Below, in pieces: positions 45,201 to 53,598 of a stretch of DNA of 64,000 nt. How positions within the stretch are numbered: the stretch's first letter is position 1; each line of letters begins with the position of its first letter. The notes below the pieces were generated by a model. That model searched no databases and was not told the origin of the DNA. It saw nothing but the letters and a program-made list of their open reading frames with translations. A program made the position numbers and the translations under genes. The stretch is from DALYJJ01 sp033763935 (GTDB lineage Bacteria > Acidobacteriota > Terriglobia > Bryobacterales > Bryobacteraceae): NCBI GenBank assembly GCA_033763935.1, contig JANRJO010000065.1, forward strand, positions 1-64,000. The letters run 5' to 3'.

Positions 45201-45812
45201 CATCGGTTCGATCGTTCCCGACACCACCACCGGAATCTTGTAGCCGAGCTCACGGCTGAGCCGCTGAATCGCCAGCAACCCCGCCTTGATGTTCCGCGTG
45301 TCCTGGCACGTCTCCAGCAGCAACAGGTCCGCACCGCCCTCCACCAACCCCTTCGCCTGCAGATAATACCCGTCCCGCATCTGCTCGAAGGTCACGCCGC
45401 CCGTCACTGTCATCGCCTTCGTCGTCGGCCCCATCGACCCGGCGACAAAACGCGGCCTCCCAGGCTTCGAAAACTCCTCCGCCGCCTCGCGCGCCAGCCG
45501 CGCCGCCAGGAAGTTCACCTCGTGAATGCGGTCTTCCAACCCGAACTCCGCCAGCGTCACCGTGTGCCCGCCAAAGGTGTTCGTCTCGACAATGTCCGCG
45601 CCCGCCCGGAAATACTCGCGATGGATGTCGGCGATCCACTCCGGCCGCGTGAACAAGAGGTTCTCGGAGCAGTTCTCGAACTTCGGCCCGCCCCAGTCCT
45701 CGATGGTCGGATTTCTCTGCTGCAGCATGGTGCCCATGGCGCCGTCGAGCACCAGGATGCGGCTGCGAAAAGCGTCTTCAAGCGCGAGTAGGCGATGCGT
45801 GGAATCTTGCAT
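42237..45812 (-). CDS. metH: Cobalamin-dependent methionine synthase
   Basis: Full-length four-module MetH, 1191 residues: homocysteine-binding domain with zinc Cys (VGLNCATG and LIGGCCGTTP), pterin-binding domain (about 330-620; RPLIVGERTNVIGSR), B12 domain with DVHDIGKN as the cobalt-ligand His motif, and a C-terminal SAM-binding reactivation domain (RYSFGYPACPNLDDQ). It transfers methyl from methyl-THF to homocysteine. An Ala/Pro-rich linker (about 900-930) separates the B12 and activation domains. The 67-bp gap to argG is too short for a SAM or cobalamin riboswitch. Confidence 0.96.
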   Translation of the reverse strand: MQDSTHRLLALEDAFRSRILVLDGAMGTMLQQRNPTIEDWGGPKFENCSENLLFTRPEWIADIHREYFRAGADIVETNTFGGHTVTLAEFGLEDRIHEVNFLAARLAREAAEEFSKPGRPRFVAGSMGPTTKAMTVTGGVTFEQMRDGYYLQAKGLVEGGADLLLLETCQDTRNIKAGLLAIQRLSRELGYKIPVVVSGTIEPMGTMLAGQTADALYASVAHVDLAAVGLNCATGPEFMTDHIRTIHEMASTRVSCYPNAGLPNVEGKYEETPESLAAQLEKFVDHGWLNLIGGCCGTTPTHIAAIAQMVEGKAPRAERERKHRAWYSGIELVEADDSNRPLIVGERTNVIGSRLFKNLVAEEKWEEASEIARRQVRNGAHIVDVCLQSSDRDEMNDIPPFYDRLIRKIKAPVMIDTTDPKAVELSLTYCQGKSIINSINLEDGEEKFEKMCPIARAYGAALVVGTIDEDPVQAQAFTRERKLAVAQRSVELLTTKYGIAPEDIIIDPLVFPCATGDENYIGGAVETVEAVRLIKERIPHVKTVLGVSNISFGLPPSAREIVNSVFLYYTTKAGLDLAIVNAEKLERFASIPVEERRLAEALLFNTPPPEVPEGHPDAELLKTAPEDWRQQTREQKIAVNQFHIAAIAEHFRGAGARVKAKKDDLPLNQRLANYIIEGTKDGLVPDLDLKLKEAAPLDIINGPLMAGMTEVGRLFNNNELIVAEVLQSAEAMKAAVSHLEQFMEKSDTAARGKVLLATVKGDVHDIGKNLVEIIFSNNGYQVINLGIKVPPEELIRAYDEHKPDAIGLSGLLVKSAQQMVITAGDLRDHGIGVPLLVGGAALSERFTNTRIGPAYEAPTFYAKDAMTGLRLLNEMMDPELRERVLASHIFREEAVPGTAQAAPGAAPAAAARSPKVRADLPIPDAPYLERKVRDVPHLAEVWSYINPFMLYGRHMGFKGNFEKLLAERDAKALELFHQMEEVKKDAAHWMRVRAVWRFYEAERDENRIHLFEPGSASPAITWNFGRQAKSDGLCLSDYVLDPVDGRRDHICLFVCTAGDGVRERSSEAKEKGEFFKAHAMQALAIETAEGCAEWLHRRIREDWGFPDPPTMTMQERFTSRYRGKRYSFGYPACPNLDDQQGLWRLLQPEEIGVRLTEGMMMEPEASVSALVFHHPDCAYFTAAEDAEVVSA

Positions 45813-45879
45813 GGGAAGGCGTTGTAACCAGTTTACCAGCCGCCTCCCGCTTTCCTGTTACCTTGAAGGGTTACCCCCG

Positions 45880-47232
45880 ATGAGCAAAATCCTGCAGTCC
45901 CTCCCCATTGGCGAAAAAGTGGGCATCGCCTTCTCCGGCGGCCTCGACACCAGTGCCGCCATTTACTGGATGCGCCAGAAGGGCGCCATCCCGTACTGCT
46001 ACACCGCAAACCTGGGCCAGCCGGACGAGACCGACTACGACGACATCCCGCGCCGCGCGCTGGAATACGGCGCCGAGAAAGCCCGCCTCATCGACTGCCG
46101 CCAGCAGCTTGTCCGCGAAGGCCTCGCCGCGCTGCAGTGCGGCGCTTTTCACATCGCCACCGCCGGCCTCCCCTACTTCAACACCACGCCCATCGGCCGC
46201 GCCGTCACCGGTACCATGCTGGTCACCGCCATGAAGGAGGACCACGTCGACGTCTGGGGCGACGGCTCCACCTATAAGGGCAACGACATCGAGCGCTTCT
46301 ACCGCTACGGCCTGATGGTCAACCCGAAACTGCGGATCTACAAGCCCTGGCTCGATGACGCCTTCATCACCGAACTCGGCGGCCGCAAGGAAATGTCGGA
46401 GCTGCTCGAAAAGGCCGGCTTCCGGTACCGCATGTCGAAGGAGAAGGCCTACTCCACGGACTCCAACATCTGGGGCGCCACCCACGAAGCCAAGGACCTC
46501 GAGTTCCTCGACAAGGGCATGAAGATCGTCGAGCCCATTATGGGCGTCGCCTTCTGGAATCCCGAGTCCGACGTTCGCCCCGAGACGGTCACCGTCGAAT
46601 TCGAAGAAGGGCTTCCCGTGGCGCTCAACGGCAGGCACTTCGACGACCCGGTGGAGATGGTGCTCGCGGCGAACGCGCTCGGCGGCCGTCACGGCCTCGG
46701 CATGTCCGACCAGATCGAGAACCGCATCATCGAAGCCAAGAGCCGCGGCATATACGAAGCCCCCGGCATGGCGCTGTTCTTCCTAGCCTACGAACGCCTG
46801 ATCACGGGCATCCACAACGAAGGCACGCTGGAGCAATATCGCGATATGGGCCGGCGCCTGGGCCGCCTGCTCTATGAAGGGCGCTGGTTCGACCCGCAGT
46901 CCATGATGCTGCGCGAGACATTGCAACGCTGGGTCGCCAAGCCCATCACCGGCTCAGTCACCGTCGAGCTGCGCCGCGGCAACGACTACACCATCCTCGA
47001 CACGCGCAGCCCCAACCTCACCTACAAGCCGGAGCGGCTGACCATGGAGAAGTACGCCGGAGCGTTCACTCCCCAGGACCGCATTGGTCAACTCACCATG
47101 CGCAACCTGGATATCACGGACAGCCGCGACAAACTGTTCGTCTATGCTAAAGCCGGCCTGCTCGGCGGCCCGGGCGCCGCCGGAACCGGCCTCATTGAGA
47201 GCGCCACCGCCGAGCCTGCCGACAGCGAGTAA
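45880..47232 (+). CDS. argG: Argininosuccinate synthase, long (E. coli) type
   Basis: 450-residue ligase joining citrulline and aspartate. The PP-loop is IAFSGGLDTSAA, then WMRQKGAIPYCYTANLGQPD, STDSNIWGATHEAKDLE, GRHGLGMSDQIENRIIEAKS and LTYKPERLTMEK, all close to E. coli ArgG. I chose ATG 45880 because homology starts there (MSKILQSLPIGEKVGIAFSG); the upstream frame to 45526 is antisense to metH. Confidence 0.96.
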   Translation: MSKILQSLPIGEKVGIAFSGGLDTSAAIYWMRQKGAIPYCYTANLGQPDETDYDDIPRRALEYGAEKARLIDCRQQLVREGLAALQCGAFHIATAGLPYFNTTPIGRAVTGTMLVTAMKEDHVDVWGDGSTYKGNDIERFYRYGLMVNPKLRIYKPWLDDAFITELGGRKEMSELLEKAGFRYRMSKEKAYSTDSNIWGATHEAKDLEFLDKGMKIVEPIMGVAFWNPESDVRPETVTVEFEEGLPVALNGRHFDDPVEMVLAANALGGRHGLGMSDQIENRIIEAKSRGIYEAPGMALFFLAYERLITGIHNEGTLEQYRDMGRRLGRLLYEGRWFDPQSMMLRETLQRWVAKPITGSVTVELRRGNDYTILDTRSPNLTYKPERLTMEKYAGAFTPQDRIGQLTMRNLDITDSRDKLFVYAKAGLLGGPGAAGTGLIESATAEPADSE

Positions 47233-47269
47233 CTAGGGCCGCGCTTCACCGGCGCCCCGCTCGCAGCAT

Positions 47270-47515
47270 TCAGACGCGATCCGTGGTCCGCGCTCCGGTC
47301 ACATCCCGGTGGCTGTGACGCCGCAAGCCGAGCAGGCCCGCCAGACCGACTAGTCCCAACCAGCCCCAGTTGAAATCGTCGTCGTCATCGACGGTATTCG
47401 TGGTCATCGGTCCGCCCGGCGTCACCGGGTCAGCCGGCGTCTGCGCCGCCAGCGGCACGGCCACGAGTGCGGCCGCGAGGACTGTCTTCTGCAAACAAGC
47501 GAGAGTCTTTCTCAT
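47270..47515 (-). CDS. WGxxGxxG-type small exported protein
   Basis: 81 residues: signal peptide (1-24, ending PLAAQ), a short acidic spacer (DDDDDFN) and WGWLGLVG at 50-57 followed by hydrophobic LAGLLGLRR. This is the WGxxGxxG arrangement of a putative C-terminal sorting signal (motif, hydrophobic stretch, basic cluster), here with a further 15-residue polar tail. ATG 47515 lies inside the 3' end of the upstream M50 gene (86-nt overlap, different frame). Confidence 0.75.
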   Translation of the reverse strand: MRKTLACLQKTVLAAALVAVPLAAQTPADPVTPGGPMTTNTVDDDDDFNWGWLGLVGLAGLLGLRRHSHRDVTGARTTDRV

Positions 47516-48080
47516 AAACAATTCTGCCTCCCGCTGCTTTAGGTGCAGGAACCGTGCCAGTCGAGTTGATTCCGGCACTTACCGCGCTAACCGGCCGCAC
47601 ACCCCGAAAAATCTTCCGGTAACTCCCACCCAGTGCCGCTGCGGCAAGCGCAGTGATCGCGAGGCAGACAACCATTACCACCCGTTCGTCAACGCCAGAC
47701 GCGGCAAGGAACTTCCAGGCGTCTTCGCCTCTCGGCCCATGCGGGTACAGCATGGAAGACAAAAGCCAGCCGGTTGATTCGATAATCGCCATCGCCGTTG
47801 CCGTTTCCCGCACCAGTCTCGCTGCCGCAGGCAGCAGCAGCAAGGCCAACGCCCACGTCCCCAGGAAGAACGCGCTCCCCGCAACCGCGCGCGCTGCCCG
47901 CTCTGCCGCGCTCGCCGTCCCTTCGATGCGAACATGAGGCGGCAGGCCGGCGATCACCACCTCCGTAATCCTGCCCCCCGTAGCCCAGCCCGCGATGGCG
48001 TGCCCCGCCTCGTGAATCACAATCGAGAGAACAATCGTGAACGCACACGCCGCGATCGGGTACAAACGGGGGAGCACCAC
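47430..48080 (-). CDS. M50-type membrane metalloprotease-like protein
   Basis: 216 residues, polytopic. HEAGH at 23-27 sits in a membrane segment (SIVIHEAGHAIAGWATGG), as in site-2/M50B proteases. SSMLYPHGPRGEDAWKFL carries Asp120, the likely third zinc ligand. The last 45 residues after GGSYRKIFRGVRP look non-conserved and overlap the WGxxGxxG gene, so the natural C-terminus may have been shorter. The same-strand overlap suggests a linked function: the protease may process the WGxxGxxG protein (inference). GTG start 48080. Confidence 0.7.
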   Translation of the reverse strand: MVLPRLYPIAACAFTIVLSIVIHEAGHAIAGWATGGRITEVVIAGLPPHVRIEGTASAAERAARAVAGSAFFLGTWALALLLLPAAARLVRETATAMAIIESTGWLLSSMLYPHGPRGEDAWKFLAASGVDERVVMVVCLAITALAAAALGGSYRKIFRGVRPVSAVSAGINSTGTVPAPKAAGGRIVYEKDSRLFAEDSPRGRTRGRAAGGADAG

Positions 48081-48128
48081 GGAAGACTTTTAGCAGACCA
48101 CGAATCGTCCACCTTCCGCAACGCAAGG

Positions 48129-48134
48129 TAAGAT
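48129..48134 (+). promoter_or_regulatory. -10 box TAAGAT, leaderless start
   Basis: TAAGAT ends 6 nt before ATG 48141. Confidence 0.55.
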
Positions 48135-48140
48135 CCGTCT

Positions 48141-48632
48141 ATGGCAGGTCAGACAGGGATGATAACGGTAGAGGAGTTCCTGAAACTTCCCGATCCGAAG
48201 GAAGGCCGCCTGGAACTGCACCACGGAGAAACAGTCGTCGTCCCTCCGGCGAAGTGGGGTCATCGTCGTACCCAAGAGAGACCGGTTGGCCGGTTGCAAC
48301 CTTTGTGCCCGAACGCCGTAGTCATGGCCGATCTGGCCTTCCGTCCCTCGGCAGAATACGAACTCTGGGTCGCCGGCGTCGCCCTTGTGTCCGCCGCACG
48401 CGCTGACGCCGTCCCCGACGACGATTACCTCGCCGGCGCCCCCGACCAGGAAATGAACGACCGCCGCGCCGTCTGCCTCGCCGCCGGCTGCCAGAGCTTC
48501 TGGCTCGTAGACCCCAAGACCCGCACGGTCTCCGTCTCCGAAGGCAACCTCACCCGCCACTACTCCGCCGGCGAGTCCATCTCCTGCCCCCTTCTCGCCG
48601 CGCCCCTCGCCGTCGACGAGATCTTCGGCTAG
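48141..48632 (+). CDS. Uma2 family protein, catalytic core deleted
   Basis: 163 residues of the Uma2/DUF820 (PD-(D/E)XK-like) family: ITVEEFLKLPDP and ELHHGETVVVPPAKWGHR at the start, QSFWLVDPKTRTVSV and AAPLAVDEIFG at the end. Family members read GAPDLVxEVLSPSNxxxEM in the middle; here GAPD at 99-102 is followed directly by QEMNDRR. The stretch of about 13 residues carrying the conserved Glu of the active site is missing in frame, near base 48447. The product is probably inactive. A leaderless-type -10 box is still present. Confidence 0.8.
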   Translation: MAGQTGMITVEEFLKLPDPKEGRLELHHGETVVVPPAKWGHRRTQERPVGRLQPLCPNAVVMADLAFRPSAEYELWVAGVALVSAARADAVPDDDYLAGAPDQEMNDRRAVCLAAGCQSFWLVDPKTRTVSVSEGNLTRHYSAGESISCPLLAAPLAVDEIFG

Positions 48633-48649
48633 ACTGCCTAAGCAGCGCA

Positions 48650-49225
48650 ATGTCCTCGCCAAGCGAAGTTACTCAAATCCTGCTCAAGCTCCAGTCCGGC
48701 GACCGCTCCGTACTCGAACAACTCACCCCGCTCGTCTACGGCGAAATGCGCCGCCTCGCCGGTTCGCTCCTCCGCCAGGAGCGCTCCGGCCACACCTTGC
48801 AGGCCACAGCTCTCGTCCACGAAGCCTACATGCGCCTCGCGGACCAGTCCCATCTCAACCTGCAAAGCCGCGCCCACTTCATGGCCATCGCCGCCCGCGT
48901 CATGAGACAAATCCTCGTTGATCACGCGCGCAAACACTCCGCCGTCAAGCGCGGCAGCGGGGGCCCCAAGGTAACGCTCGACGAAGGCCTCGTCTATTCG
49001 AACGAGCGCGCGCGCGACGTCGAAGCCCTCGACGACGCGCTGCAGGCCCTCGAACAACTTGACCCTCGCAAAGCCAAAATCGTCGAGCTGCGCTTCTTCG
49101 GCGGCCTCACCGGCGAAGAGATCGCCTCCGCGCTCGACATCTCCACGGCCACTGTCGCCCGTGAGATCCGCATGGCTCAGGCGTGGCTGCTGCAGCAGAT
49201 GAAGTCTTCCTCCGCCGGAGCGTAA
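48650..49225 (+). CDS. ECF-like RNA polymerase sigma factor (TIGR02999 type)
   Basis: 191 residues. Sigma region 2 (VYGEMRRLAGSLLRQE, ALVHEAYMRL) and region 4 (LRFFGGLTGEEIASALDISTATVAREIRMA) match the Sig-70_X6 group found in Acidobacteriota and Planctomycetes, often near Ser/Thr kinases. No kinase or anti-sigma gene is adjacent; a lipoprotein gene follows. Targets unknown. TAGACT lies 14 nt before the ATG. Confidence 0.88.
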   Translation: MSSPSEVTQILLKLQSGDRSVLEQLTPLVYGEMRRLAGSLLRQERSGHTLQATALVHEAYMRLADQSHLNLQSRAHFMAIAARVMRQILVDHARKHSAVKRGSGGPKVTLDEGLVYSNERARDVEALDDALQALEQLDPRKAKIVELRFFGGLTGEEIASALDISTATVAREIRMAQAWLLQQMKSSSAGA

Positions 49226-49240
49226 CTCCCGCCCCACGGC

Positions 49241-49246
49241 TATAAT
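49241..49246 (+). promoter_or_regulatory. -10 box TATAAT
   Basis: Consensus TATAAT ends 9 nt before the GTG at 49256. No -35 match 17 nt upstream. Confidence 0.55.
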
Positions 49247-49255
49247 CAAGTAACT

Positions 49256-49678
49256 GTGAAGACCCATACAGGCGCCCTCAGTTGCTCACTTGTTGCGGCG
49301 CTGCTGATGCTGAGCGCGTGTAACCGCGCGCCCCAAAACACCGAAGCGGTCCGCCAGGGCGTGATCAAACACCTCACCGGCAAGGCTGGCCTCGACGTCA
49401 CTTCCATGCAGGTGGACGTCTCCTCCGTCACCTTTCGCGACAACGAGGCCGACGCCCTCGTCACCTTTCGCCCCAAGAACTCGAGCGACCCCGGCAACTC
49501 CATGCAGATGAAGTACACGCTCGAGCGCAAAGGCGCCGAGTGGGTGGTCAAAGGCAAGGCCGAAAGTGGCGCGTCCCCGCACGGCGGCGCCGGCGGCGCG
49601 TCCCCCGAGATGCCACAGGGCCACCCGCCCGTACCTTCTACACCACCCGGTTCGCCCGCGCCATCTGAGAAGCGATGA
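49256..49678 (+). CDS. Putative lipoprotein of unknown function
   Basis: 140 residues. A lipoprotein signal with lipobox LSAC (Cys22) precedes a small domain (about 28-95; TSMQVDVSSVTFRDNEADAL, MQMKYTLERKGAEWVVKGK) that resembles NTF2-like or DUF4878-type periplasmic folds, then a Pro/Gly-rich tail. GTG 49256 follows a TATAAT box. It is coupled by ATGA to the flavoprotein gene. Confidence 0.72.
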   Translation: MKTHTGALSCSLVAALLMLSACNRAPQNTEAVRQGVIKHLTGKAGLDVTSMQVDVSSVTFRDNEADALVTFRPKNSSDPGNSMQMKYTLERKGAEWVVKGKAESGASPHGGAGGASPEMPQGHPPVPSTPPGSPAPSEKR

Positions 49679-50856
49679 GACGCGTCGCTGTGATCGGGGG
49701 AGGCCCCGCCGGAGCCGTCGCCGCCGAGCGACTCGCCTCCGCCGGTCTTCGCACCGTTGTCCTCGACGAAAAACTCGCGTGGGAAAAGCCGTGCGGCGGC
49801 GGCATCACCTACAAGGCATATTCGCAGTACCCGTTCCTCATCGATAACCAAACCCCGAAGCGCATTGTCTCGGAAACCTATCTCACCGCCGGCGGTGCCG
49901 GCCCCGCGCGCCTGGAACTGAAGCGCCCCCTCGTCATCTACTCCCGCTACGATCTCAACCGCATGCTCCTCGAGCGCGCCGAGAAGGCCGGCGCCCAGAT
50001 CGAGAAGGAGCGCGTGCTGGAGATGCGCCGCGGCCCTTCGCAGTGGCAGATTAAAACCCGCCACGGCATACTCGAAGCCGACTACTGCGTCCTCGCCACC
50101 GGCGCCCGCAATCCCCTTCGTGAGTTCGGCACCGAGTGGCGCGCCGCCGATACCATGTACGCCCTCGGCTACTACGTGCCCTCCCAGCAGGAGCACATCG
50201 ACATTCAATTCCTGCCCCACCTCGAAGGCTACATCTGGGTCTTCCCCCGCTGCGGCCACCTCTCGGTCGGCATCTGCGGCAAGGGCGAGCCCGCCTCCAA
50301 ACTCCGCACCCGCCTCGAAGCCTACATGCGCCACAAGGGCATCGGCTACAAGGACGCCGCCTTCTACGGCCACATGCTGCCCTCGCTCGAAGCCTCGGCC
50401 TGGCCCGCCAATCGCGTCTCGGGCGAAGGTTGGCTCGCTGCCGGTGACGCCGCCGGTCTCGTTGACCCCATCACCGGCGAAGGTCTCTACTACGCCATCC
50501 GCTCCGGCGACCTCGCTTCGCGCATCCTGCTCGACGACGCCCACGAGCCCGCCGCCAAGCCCCACGCCTACCGTGCTCTCGTACAAAGCGACTTCGGCCA
50601 CGACCTCGCCTTCGCCGCCCGCATCGCCAAACGCATCTTCCTCGGCAGCTTTCTCTGGGCTCCCGTTCCCACTCGCATGGTCGGATTCCTCAACCGCAGC
50701 CCTCGCTTCAATGAACTCATGCAGGACCTCTTCGCCGGAACGCAGGGCTATCTCGACCTGAAACAGCGTCTTCTGCAGAGCCTCAACGGCACGCTGCACG
50801 AAGTGATCATGAGCTTCTTCTTCGGCCGTCTCATCCCCAACGTAAAACGAGCATGA
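49675..50856 (+). CDS. Geranylgeranyl-reductase-like FAD oxidoreductase
   Basis: 393 residues of the FAD-dependent monooxygenase/geranylgeranyl reductase family: FAD motif VIGGGPAGAVAAERL (6-20), PCGGGIT, and GWLAAGDAAGLVDPITGEGLYYAI (second FAD motif). It probably reduces an isoprenoid or quinone side chain, or acts on another lipid. No chlorophyll genes occur here. Gene order lipoprotein, reductase, hemL with ATGA overlaps at both ends indicates one transcript. Confidence 0.85.
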   Translation: MRRVAVIGGGPAGAVAAERLASAGLRTVVLDEKLAWEKPCGGGITYKAYSQYPFLIDNQTPKRIVSETYLTAGGAGPARLELKRPLVIYSRYDLNRMLLERAEKAGAQIEKERVLEMRRGPSQWQIKTRHGILEADYCVLATGARNPLREFGTEWRAADTMYALGYYVPSQQEHIDIQFLPHLEGYIWVFPRCGHLSVGICGKGEPASKLRTRLEAYMRHKGIGYKDAAFYGHMLPSLEASAWPANRVSGEGWLAAGDAAGLVDPITGEGLYYAIRSGDLASRILLDDAHEPAAKPHAYRALVQSDFGHDLAFAARIAKRIFLGSFLWAPVPTRMVGFLNRSPRFNELMQDLFAGTQGYLDLKQRLLQSLNGTLHEVIMSFFFGRLIPNVKRA

Positions 50857-52115
50857 ACCGAACGCAGTCTGAAACCTTGTTCGCGCGCGCGCAGCGCGCG
50901 ATCCCCGGCGGCGTCAATTCGCCCGTCCGCGCCTTCCGAAGCGTCGGCGGCTCCCCCGCCTTCATCGCCCGCGGCAATGGTTCGAAGATCTACGACGTGG
51001 ATGGGAACGAGTACATCGACTACGTCGGTTCCTGGGGCCCGCTGCTGCTCGGTCACCGCTTCCCGCCCGTGCTCGATGCCCTGAAGGACGTTCTCGAGAT
51101 CGGTACCAGCTTCGGCGCGCCCACCGAACGCGAGATCGAACTCGCCGAGCTGATTCGCGAAGCCGCGCCATCCTGCGAAATGGTCCGCCTCGTCAACTCC
51201 GGCACCGAAGCCACGATGAGCGCCCTCCGCGTCGCGCGCGGCTTCACCGGCCGCGACCTCACCATCAAGTTCGAGGGCTGCTACCACGGCCACGTCGATT
51301 CGCTCCTCGTCAAAGCCGGCTCCGGCATGGCCACGCTCGGCATCGCCGATACCGTCGGCGTCCCCCAAGCGTTCGCAGCCACCACCATCGCCCTCCCCTA
51401 CAATTCCATCGATGCTGTCGAGGCTGCGTTCCGTGAGCGTGGCAACCAGATCGCCGCCGTCATCCTCGAACCCGTCGTCGGCAACATGGGCTGCGTGCCG
51501 CCGCTGCCCGGCTTCCTCGAAGCCCTGCGCGACCTCACCGCGCGCCACGGCGCCCTGCTCATCTTCGATGAGGTGATGACCGGCTTCCGCCTCGCATTCG
51601 GCAGCGCCCAGCAGTTGTTCGACATCAAGCCCGACCTCACTACGTTCGGCAAGGTCATCGGAGGCGGCCTCCCCATCGCCGCCTACGGTGGCCGCGCCGA
51701 CATCATGGCCAAGGTCGCGCCGTCGGGCCCCATCTACCAGGCCGGCACGCTCTCCGGCAATCCCATGGCGGTCGCCGCCGGCCTCGCCATGCTTCGCTAC
51801 CTCAAAGCGCATCCCGAGGTCTACCAGCGACTCGACGCCCTCACCGCGCGCCTCTGTGCCGCGCCCCCGAAGGGCGTCACCGTCAATCGCGTGGGCTCCA
51901 TGTTCACGTTCTTCTTCACGCCCGGCCCCGTCACCGACTGGGAGTCGGCAAAGAAATGCGATACCGCGCGCTTCAAACAGTTTTTCCACTTCATGTTCGA
52001 ACGCGGCGTCTATCTCGCCCCCTCCCAATTCGAAGCCGGCTTCGTATCCGCCGCCCATACCGACGAAGACATCGATCGAACCGTCTCCCTCGCCGCCGAG
52101 TTCGCCGCCCTATGA
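50853..52115 (+). CDS. hemL: Glutamate-1-semialdehyde 2,1-aminomutase
   Basis: PLP-dependent class III aminotransferase converting glutamate-1-semialdehyde to 5-aminolevulinate for heme, 420 residues. RAIPGGVNSPVRAFRSVGG at the start, GTEATMSALRVARG, FEGCYHGHVDSLL, FDEVMTGFRLAFG and the PLP-lysine in TFGKVIGGGLPIAAYGG are diagnostic. It overlaps the following esterase gene by ATGA. Confidence 0.95.
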   Translation: MNRTQSETLFARAQRAIPGGVNSPVRAFRSVGGSPAFIARGNGSKIYDVDGNEYIDYVGSWGPLLLGHRFPPVLDALKDVLEIGTSFGAPTEREIELAELIREAAPSCEMVRLVNSGTEATMSALRVARGFTGRDLTIKFEGCYHGHVDSLLVKAGSGMATLGIADTVGVPQAFAATTIALPYNSIDAVEAAFRERGNQIAAVILEPVVGNMGCVPPLPGFLEALRDLTARHGALLIFDEVMTGFRLAFGSAQQLFDIKPDLTTFGKVIGGGLPIAAYGGRADIMAKVAPSGPIYQAGTLSGNPMAVAAGLAMLRYLKAHPEVYQRLDALTARLCAAPPKGVTVNRVGSMFTFFFTPGPVTDWESAKKCDTARFKQFFHFMFERGVYLAPSQFEAGFVSAAHTDEDIDRTVSLAAEFAAL

Positions 52116-53598
52116 AGCGCACCGTCCTCCTCCTCGTCCTCGCTGCCCTGTCCCTGCACGCGCAGGACGGCGGCATGGTTCTTCGCACGCTCGTCGGCTA
52201 CAACGCCCAGAAGAACTCACTCGCTCTGACCGAGGAGCAGCGCAAGGAAGTCGAGCGCCTCGGCCAGGAAGGCCAGCGGCTGGGCTTCACCGGCCAATTC
52301 GGCGAAGCCCTTCGTCGCTTCTATCACGGCACCGCCATCATGAACGGCGCGGCATGGACGCCGCCCGTCGAACTCGCCGCCTCGCTCCAACTTAAGCTTG
52401 ATAGCGCCCTTCCCGAACACGGCCGCCCCCTCACCGTCTCCCTCCACCCGCTCTTCCCCGTCGAACGCGCCGCGGGGGAGAAGGTCCTCGTCACCGTTGC
52501 CCTCGTTCCAGCCGGGCCCGCTGGAACTCCGCAGGGCGAGGGCAGGGTACTCGCCTCCCGCGCCGCCCTCGATGGCTCGAAGCTCCCCTGGTCGCTTGCC
52601 GTCACGCTGCCCTCGAACGACACCGGCCGCTACTTCCTCGAAGCCCGACTCGCTCCTGCCGAAGGCGCGCCCGATCTCAAGGCCCGCGCCGCCTTCCTCA
52701 AGCGGCTTCCCGTCGCCATCGACTCGCTCGCGGAAAACGCCGCCCGCCTCCGCACCCGCCTCGCCGCGACGAAGTCGACCTCCACGGAGCTCCCCACCGC
52801 ACAGTACGCTCTTCAGCTCTTTGAACTGGCGTCACGCGGCGAAGCCAACCCCCACCGCTTCGATTTCCGCAAGGAGTTCGACAACGCTCAAGCTGTCCTC
52901 GACGCGCTGGACAAGGGCGAAAGCGGCTTCGCCTCGAAACGCGGCGACTTCCGCAAGGCCTACCGCAGCGACGTCGACAAGACCCTGCAGCCCTACCGCC
53001 TCTTCGTGCCCGCCGCTTACGACCCCGCAAAGAAGACTCCCCTCGTCGTCGCCCTTCATGGGATGGGCGGCGATGAGAACTCCATCTTCGACGTCTACTC
53101 GAACGGCGCAATTAAGAAGGAGGGCGAGCGGCTCGGCTGGCTGATCGTTGCCCCCAAAGGCCGGGACAGCGCCTCCATGTACCGAGGCTCCGCCGAGAAA
53201 GACGTGCTCGACGTCATCGCCGAAGTCGAGCGCGACTACAACATCGACCCGACCGCATCTACCTGATGGGCCACTCCATGGGCGCCTACGGCGCCTGGTC
53301 CATCGCCATGAATCACCCCCGCCGCTTCGCCGCTCTCGGTCCCGTGGCCGGCGGCGGCAACCCGTCGGGGATGGCCGCCATCCGCCATCTGCCGCAATAC
53401 GTCGTTCACGGCGACAACGACAAAACCGTGCCCGTCGCTCAGTCCCGCGCCATGGTCGAGGCCGCGAAAAAGGCCGGCGCGCGAGTCGAGTACAAAGAGA
53501 TCTCCGGCGGCGGCCACAACGAAGTCTTCGCGCCCAGCTTCACCGCCATCTTCGACTTCTTCGCCCAGCACGCGCGCGCCGCCGCGCCGTCACGCTGA
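52112..53598 (+). pseudogene. Exported alpha/beta esterase, frameshifted
   Basis: Signal peptide (1-18), a helical N-terminal half (about 20-300) and a C-terminal esterase domain like polyhydroxybutyrate-depolymerase/feruloyl-esterase hydrolases (PLVVALHGMGGDENS; then GHSMGAYGAWSIAMNHP with the nucleophilic Ser, HGDNDKTVPVAQS with Asp, GGGHNEVF with His). The first frame ends with TGA at 53264-53266 just before the nucleophile; a single missing C at about 53252-53254 (ACCCGC expected, ACCGC found) moves the rest into another frame. Repaired, the protein is 495 residues. Pseudogene or a homopolymer sequencing error. Confidence 0.82.

Noticed and set aside
45526..45879. Upstream in-frame extension of argG
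   Set aside because: Antisense to metH; homology to ArgG starts at 45880.
45813..45879. Possible SAM or cobalamin riboswitch before metH
   Set aside because: The divergent gap is 67 bp, too short, and I see no characteristic helices.
53264..53266. TGA in the esterase as a second selenocysteine site
   Set aside because: The downstream homologous part is in another frame, so a frameshift, not recoding, explains it.
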